From Rodentibacter abscessus (GTDB lineage: Bacteria; Pseudomonadota; Gammaproteobacteria; Enterobacterales; Pasteurellaceae), in contig NZ_AP038785.1 of assembly GCF_047160095.1 (NCBI RefSeq), forward strand, positions 1,302,001-1,366,000: 64,000 bases of DNA, in the 5' to 3' direction. Every line of letters begins with the position of its first letter. Position 1 is the first letter of the stretch. Positions 61,301 through 64,000 of this stretch are shown in pieces. The position numbers and the translations under genes are program-made. The notes beneath the pieces were generated by a model, which was not told where the DNA came from, did no database searches, and saw only the letters and a program-made list of their open reading frames with translations.

Positions 61301-64000
61301 TCCGCCGGTAAATCGTTGATGGCTTTTTCCGCCGCCGCTTTCTTATCCGCCGCGTCTTTCGCTTTCGCTTCTAAGTCCGCTTTTTCTTCCGCGGTGATAT
61401 TTTTGTCTTCATTGGCTTTCGCTAACGCGTCTTTCGCCGCTTTATCCGCCGCTTTCGCTTCATCTAACGCCGCTTTTGCGTCTTTTGCCGGATCTTCTTG
61501 CGGGGTCACGTCCGGTACTTGGATACCGTCCAGTTTACCCACTTCGTCCGTTAAGCCTGCTTTCTCCGCGTTATCATCCGGTAACGCCTTAATCGCTTCT
61601 TCCGCCGCCGCTTTCTTATCCGCCGCCTCTTTCGCTTTCGCCTCTAAGTCCGCTTTCTCTTCCGCGGTGATATTTTTGTCTTCATTGGCTTTCGCTAACG
61701 CGTCTTTCGCCGCTTTATCCGCCGCTTTGGCTTCATCTAACGCCGCTTTCGCGTCTTTTGCCGGATCTTCTTGCGGGGTCACGTCCGGTACTTGGATACC
61801 GTCCAGTTTACCCACTTCGTCCGTTAAGCCTGCTTTCTCCGCGTTATCATCCGGTAACGCCTTAATCGCTTCTTCCGCCGCCGCTTTCTTCTCTGCCGCC
61901 TCTTTCGCTTTCGCTTCTAAGTCCGCTTTTTCTTCCGCGGTGATATTTTTGTCTTCATTGGCTTTCGCTAAAGCGTCTTTCGCCGCCTTGTCCGCCGCTT
62001 TCGCTTCTTCAAGTGCTGCTTTTGCGTCTTTTGCCGGATCTTCTTGCGGGGTCACCTCCGGTACTTGAATACCGTCCAGTTTACCCACTTCGTCCGTTAA
62101 GCCTGCTTTCTCCGCGTTATCATCCGGTAACGCCTTAATCGCTTCTTCCACCGCCGCTTTCTTCTCTGCCGCCTCTTTCGCTTTCGCTTCTAAGTCCGCT
62201 TTTTCTTCCGCGGTGATATTTTTGTCTTCATTGGCTTTCGCTAAAGCGTCTTTCGCCGCCTTGTCCGCCGCTTTGGCTTCTTCAAGTGCTGCTTTTGCGT
62301 CTTTTGCCGGATCTTCTTGCGGGGTCACCTCCGGTACTTGAATACCGTCCAGTTTACCCACTTCGTCCGTTAAGCCCGCTTTGTCTGCGCTATCATCCGG
62401 TAACGCCTTAATCGCTTCTTCCGCCGCCGCTTTCTTCTCTGCCGCCTCTTTCGCTTTCGCTTCTAAGTCCGCTTTTTCTTCCGCGGTGATATTTTTGTCT
62501 TCATTGGCTTTCGCTAAAGCGTCTTTCGCCGCCTTGTCCGCCGCTTTGGCTTCTTCAAGTGCTGCTTTTGCGTCTTTTGCCGGATCTTCTTGCGGGGTCA
62601 CGTCCGGTACTTCAATACCGTCCAGTTTACCCACTTCGTCCGTTAAGCCCGCTTTCTCCGCGTTATCATCCGGTAACGCCTTAATCGCTTCTTCCGCTGC
62701 CGCTTTCTTATCCGCCGCCTCTTTCGCTTTCGCTTCTAAGTCCGCTTTTTCCGCTTCGTCAATCTTGCCGTCTTCATTGGCTTTCGCTAAGGCGTCTTTC
62801 GCCGCTTTGTCCGCCGCTTTGGCTTCTTCAAGTGCTGCTTTTGCGTCTTTTGCCGGATCTTCTTGCGGGGTCACGTCCGGTACTTGGATACCATCAAGCG
62901 CTTCCGCTTCTTTCGCTAAGTCCGCTTTGTCCGCATTCTCATCCGGTAAGTCGTTGATGGCTTTTTCCGCTGCCGCTTTCTTATCCGCCGCCTCTTTCGC
63001 TTTCGCTTCTAAGTCCGCTTTTTCCGCTTCGTCAATCTTGCCGTCTTCATTGGCTTTCGCTAAGGCGTCTTTCGCCGCTTTGTCCGCCGCTTTGGCTTCA
63101 TCTAACGCCGCTTTTGCGTCTTTTGCCGGATCTTCTTGCGGGGTCACGTCCGGTACTTGGATACCATCAAGCGCTTCCGCTTCTTTCGCTAAGTCCGCTT
63201 TGTCCGCATTCTCATCCGGTAAGTCGTTGATGGCTTTTTCCGCCACCGCTTTCTTCTCTGCCGCGTCTTTCGCTTTCGCTTCTAAATCCGCTTTTTCCGC
63301 TTCGTCAATCTTGCCGTCTTCATTGGCTTTCGCTAAAGCGTCTTTCGCTGCTTTGTCCGCCGCTTTGGCTTCTTCAAGTGCTGCTTTTGCGTCTTTTGCC
63401 GGATCTTCTTGCGGGGTCACGTCCGGTACTTGAATACCGTCCAGTTTACCCACTTCTTCCGTTAAGCCTGCTTTGTCCGCATTGTCATCCGGTAACGCCT
63501 TAATCGCTTCTTCCGCCGCCGCTTTCTTATCCGCCGCGTCTTTCGCTTTCGCTTCTAAGTCCGCTTTGTCTTCTGCACTGATGCTGCCGTCTTTTTGCGC
63601 TTCGGCTAAGGCTTCTTTCGCTGCTTTGTCCGCCGCTTTGGCTTCTTCAAGTGCTGCTTTTGCGTCTTTTGCCGGATCTTCTTGCGGGGTCACGTCCGGT
63701 ACTTGGATACCGTCCAGTTTACCCACTTCGTCCGTTAAGCCTGCTTTGTCCGCATTGTCATCCGGTAACGCCTTAATCGCTTCTTCCGCTGCCGCTTTCT
63801 TATCCGCCGCGTCTTTCGCTTTCGCCTCTAAGTCCGCTTTCTCTTCCGCGGTGATATTTTTGTCTTCATTGGCTTTCGCTAAAGCGTCTTTCGCCGCCTT
63901 GTCCGCCGCTTTCGCTTCATCTAACGCCGCTTTTGCGTCTTTTGCCGGATCTTCTTGCGGGGTCACGTCCGGTACTTGGATACCGTCCAGTTTACCCACT
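58366..64000 (-). CDS. Giant RTX-type repeat adhesin secreted by a type I system, 3' part
   Basis: At least 1878 codons; the 5' end lies beyond the window. Fifteen 91-residue Ala/Lys/Asp/Glu-rich repeats are followed by an acidic linker (TDTSDEPTDKDLADDKDEDD) and a C-terminal region of about 400 residues with a dozen RTX-like calcium motifs (TGDGDDVLTV, LGIGDDTVII, GGDGNDTIDL, GGAGNDKIIL, GGAGDDVIEF). The end (SAEGAKLYIDDAITNII) is a plausible type I secretion signal, as in LapA/BapA-type adhesins. The repeats look helical, probably a long stalk. No exporter genes are in the window. The Ala/Lys bias leaves long open frames on the opposite strand, which are not genes. Confidence 0.85.
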   Translation of the reverse strand, partial: VGKLDGIQVPDVTPQEDPAKDAKAALDEAKAADKAAKDALAKANEDKNITAEEKADLEAKAKDAADKKAAAEEAIKALPDDNADKAGLTDEVGKLDGIQVPDVTPQEDPAKDAKAALEEAKAADKAAKEALAEAQKDGSISAEDKADLEAKAKDAADKKAAAEEAIKALPDDNADKAGLTEEVGKLDGIQVPDVTPQEDPAKDAKAALEEAKAADKAAKDALAKANEDGKIDEAEKADLEAKAKDAAEKKAVAEKAINDLPDENADKADLAKEAEALDGIQVPDVTPQEDPAKDAKAALDEAKAADKAAKDALAKANEDGKIDEAEKADLEAKAKEAADKKAAAEKAINDLPDENADKADLAKEAEALDGIQVPDVTPQEDPAKDAKAALEEAKAADKAAKDALAKANEDGKIDEAEKADLEAKAKEAADKKAAAEEAIKALPDDNAEKAGLTDEVGKLDGIEVPDVTPQEDPAKDAKAALEEAKAADKAAKDALAKANEDKNITAEEKADLEAKAKEAAEKKAAAEEAIKALPDDSADKAGLTDEVGKLDGIQVPEVTPQEDPAKDAKAALEEAKAADKAAKDALAKANEDKNITAEEKADLEAKAKEAAEKKAAVEEAIKALPDDNAEKAGLTDEVGKLDGIQVPEVTPQEDPAKDAKAALEEAKAADKAAKDALAKANEDKNITAEEKADLEAKAKEAAEKKAAAEEAIKALPDDNAEKAGLTDEVGKLDGIQVPDVTPQEDPAKDAKAALDEAKAADKAAKDALAKANEDKNITAEEKADLEAKAKEAADKKAAAEEAIKALPDDNAEKAGLTDEVGKLDGIQVPDVTPQEDPAKDAKAALDEAKAADKAAKDALAKANEDKNITAEEKADLEAKAKDAADKKAAAEKAINDLPADNAEKAGLTDEVGKLDGIEVPDVTPQEDPAKDAKAALDEAKAADKAAKDALAKANEDKNITAEEKADLEAKAKEAADKKAAAEEAIKALPDDNAEKAGLTDEVGKLDGIEVPDVTPQEDPAKDAKAALDEAKAADKAAKDALAKANEDKNITAEEKADLEAKAKEAADKKAAAEEAIKALPDDNADKAGLTDEVGKLDGIQVPDVTPQEDPAKDAKAALDEAKAADKAAKDALAKANEDKNITAEEKADLEAKAKEAADKKAAAEEAIKALPDDNADKAGLTDEVGKLDGIQVPDVTPQEDPAKDAKAALEEAKAADKAAKDALAKADEDKNITAEEKADLEAKAKEAAEKKAAAEKAINDLPADNAEKAGLTDEVGKLDGIEVPDVTPQEDPAKDAKAALEEAKAADKAAKDALAKADEDKNITAEEKADLEAKAKDAADKKAAAEKAIKALPDDNADKADLAKEAEALDGIQVPEVTPPTDSNNWVDTTGWEEDTDTSDEPTDKDLADDKDEDDRPVTDPNVIITGRTVPNNPSSGIVKKIKDKNPLSAGKIGDKGQINTGDNDDLVVVGKGTSADDITGRMSITGGTINTNAGKDKVIITNNAISTKINTGADEDKVDIRGNLRSLNAKNNSVIQTGDGDDVLTVRGKLFGLNNQIDLGIGDDTVIIGGGALGNTPAVKDVNKRTNWNKIDLGEGNDKLSMGEKGAGNIQYTDIQAGTGDDTVILKPNRGKGDLFWVNVELGDGDDNLVVVASDLRMTHIYGGDGNDTIDLSNAQFTTTYKTHVGDTSIDGGAGNDKIILGDVGYTTDNHYYKITGGAGDDVIEFTKDYSAIEYNNKGNEINSGRNQTDIRGGEGFDTIAISGSGTTVNLHSGYSGSGTSKPDGLREFEAVDMTATGAQKVVLKASDVLANSNSNPLYISGDSNDTVDTKGTFTKGTEKVTHTALDGTEHSYTLYTSNSAEGAKLYIDDAITNII
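59866..64000 (-). repeat. 273-bp tandem repeats (15 units) within the RTX adhesin gene
   Basis: The marker CCGTCCAGTTTACCC recurs every 273 bp (60161, 60434, 60707, 60980, 61253, 61526 and on), giving 91-residue units with no indels. Two linker types (VGKLDG and AEALDG) and three loop types alternate: NEDKNITAEE (most), NEDGKIDEAE (about 62760, 63033, 63307) and QKDGSISAED (about 63580). The array continues beyond the window. Confidence 0.95.

Noticed and set aside
59465..62068. An 867-residue open frame on the plus strand, and another of 350 residues at 62381-63433
   Set aside because: They are antisense to the RTX adhesin repeats. The Ser/Ala/Phe-rich translation is what the complement of Ala/Lys/Glu codons gives, with the same 91-residue period and no ribosome binding site or domain.
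59866..64000. Possible CRISPR or satellite array
   Set aside because: The 273-bp repeats are contiguous, coding and in frame, with no spacer-repeat alternation.

Overview
The window is chromosomal DNA of a Pasteurellaceae bacterium of the Haemophilus/Aggregatibacter group. The main evidence is the dense scatter of the 9-base Haemophilus-type DNA uptake sequence AAGTGCGGT and its complement, often as inverted pairs that double as terminators. AT-rich codon use, the gene order yajG / bolA / nqrABCDEF / apbE / nqrM / mnmA and the close match of RhlB, MnmA and LeuS to Haemophilus proteins as I remember them agree with this. I cannot name the species.

Layout. 1-2469: start of a giant trimeric autotransporter adhesin on the minus strand, built from 1560-bp repeats and apparently frameshifted just after its head domain. 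2.9-6.5 kb: rhlB, raiA and a sodium:amino-acid symporter behind a tandem glycine riboswitch. 6.7-9.3 kb: a flavin-reductase-like protein, mnmA and a HepT/MntA toxin-antitoxin pair. 9.3-16.6 kb: the complete Na+-pumping NADH:quinone reductase operon with its maturation factors ApbE and NqrM. 16.9-24.6 kb: bolA, yajG, corA with a structured leader, yggT, yggU, leuS, lptE, holA. 24.6-31.1 kb: mutT, secA, a secM-like arrest peptide gene, dciA, dam, aroB, aroK. 31.3-44.5 kb: a ZIP transporter, plsB, lexA with two SOS boxes, dapF, ssb and uvrA around a probable SOS box, tktA, ytjB, serB, yajQ. 45-50.3 kb: a BCCT transporter, an ABC-type six-helix membrane protein, then a type II restriction-modification cassette (controller, nuclease, 5mC methylase resembling M.HaeIII). 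50.5-56.4 kb: acpH, dusC, djlA, pyrE, rph, a SulP transporter. 56.5-58.3 kb: tRNA-Ser(GGA) and an IS3-family element. 58.4-64 kb: the 3' part of a giant RTX-type adhesin with fifteen 91-residue repeats, running off the right edge.

Most of the window is housekeeping. The accessory parts are the two giant surface proteins at the ends, the HepT/MntA pair, the restriction cassette, the insertion sequence and a family of small palindromic intergenic repeats (at least five copies) that look like miniature mobile elements.

The observations most worth following are: (i) an IS element that has split a perfect 11-bp terminator stem of the RTX gene, with a 3-bp target duplication; (ii) the 91-residue repeats, each holding a degenerate EF-hand-like loop in three variants arranged as a mosaic; (iii) a shortened SecM arrest motif; (iv) the miniature repeat family; (v) structured leaders before corA and the BCCT gene; (vi) a 14-bp inverted repeat bracketing the restriction controller gene. 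I found no CRISPR array, prophage or rRNA.
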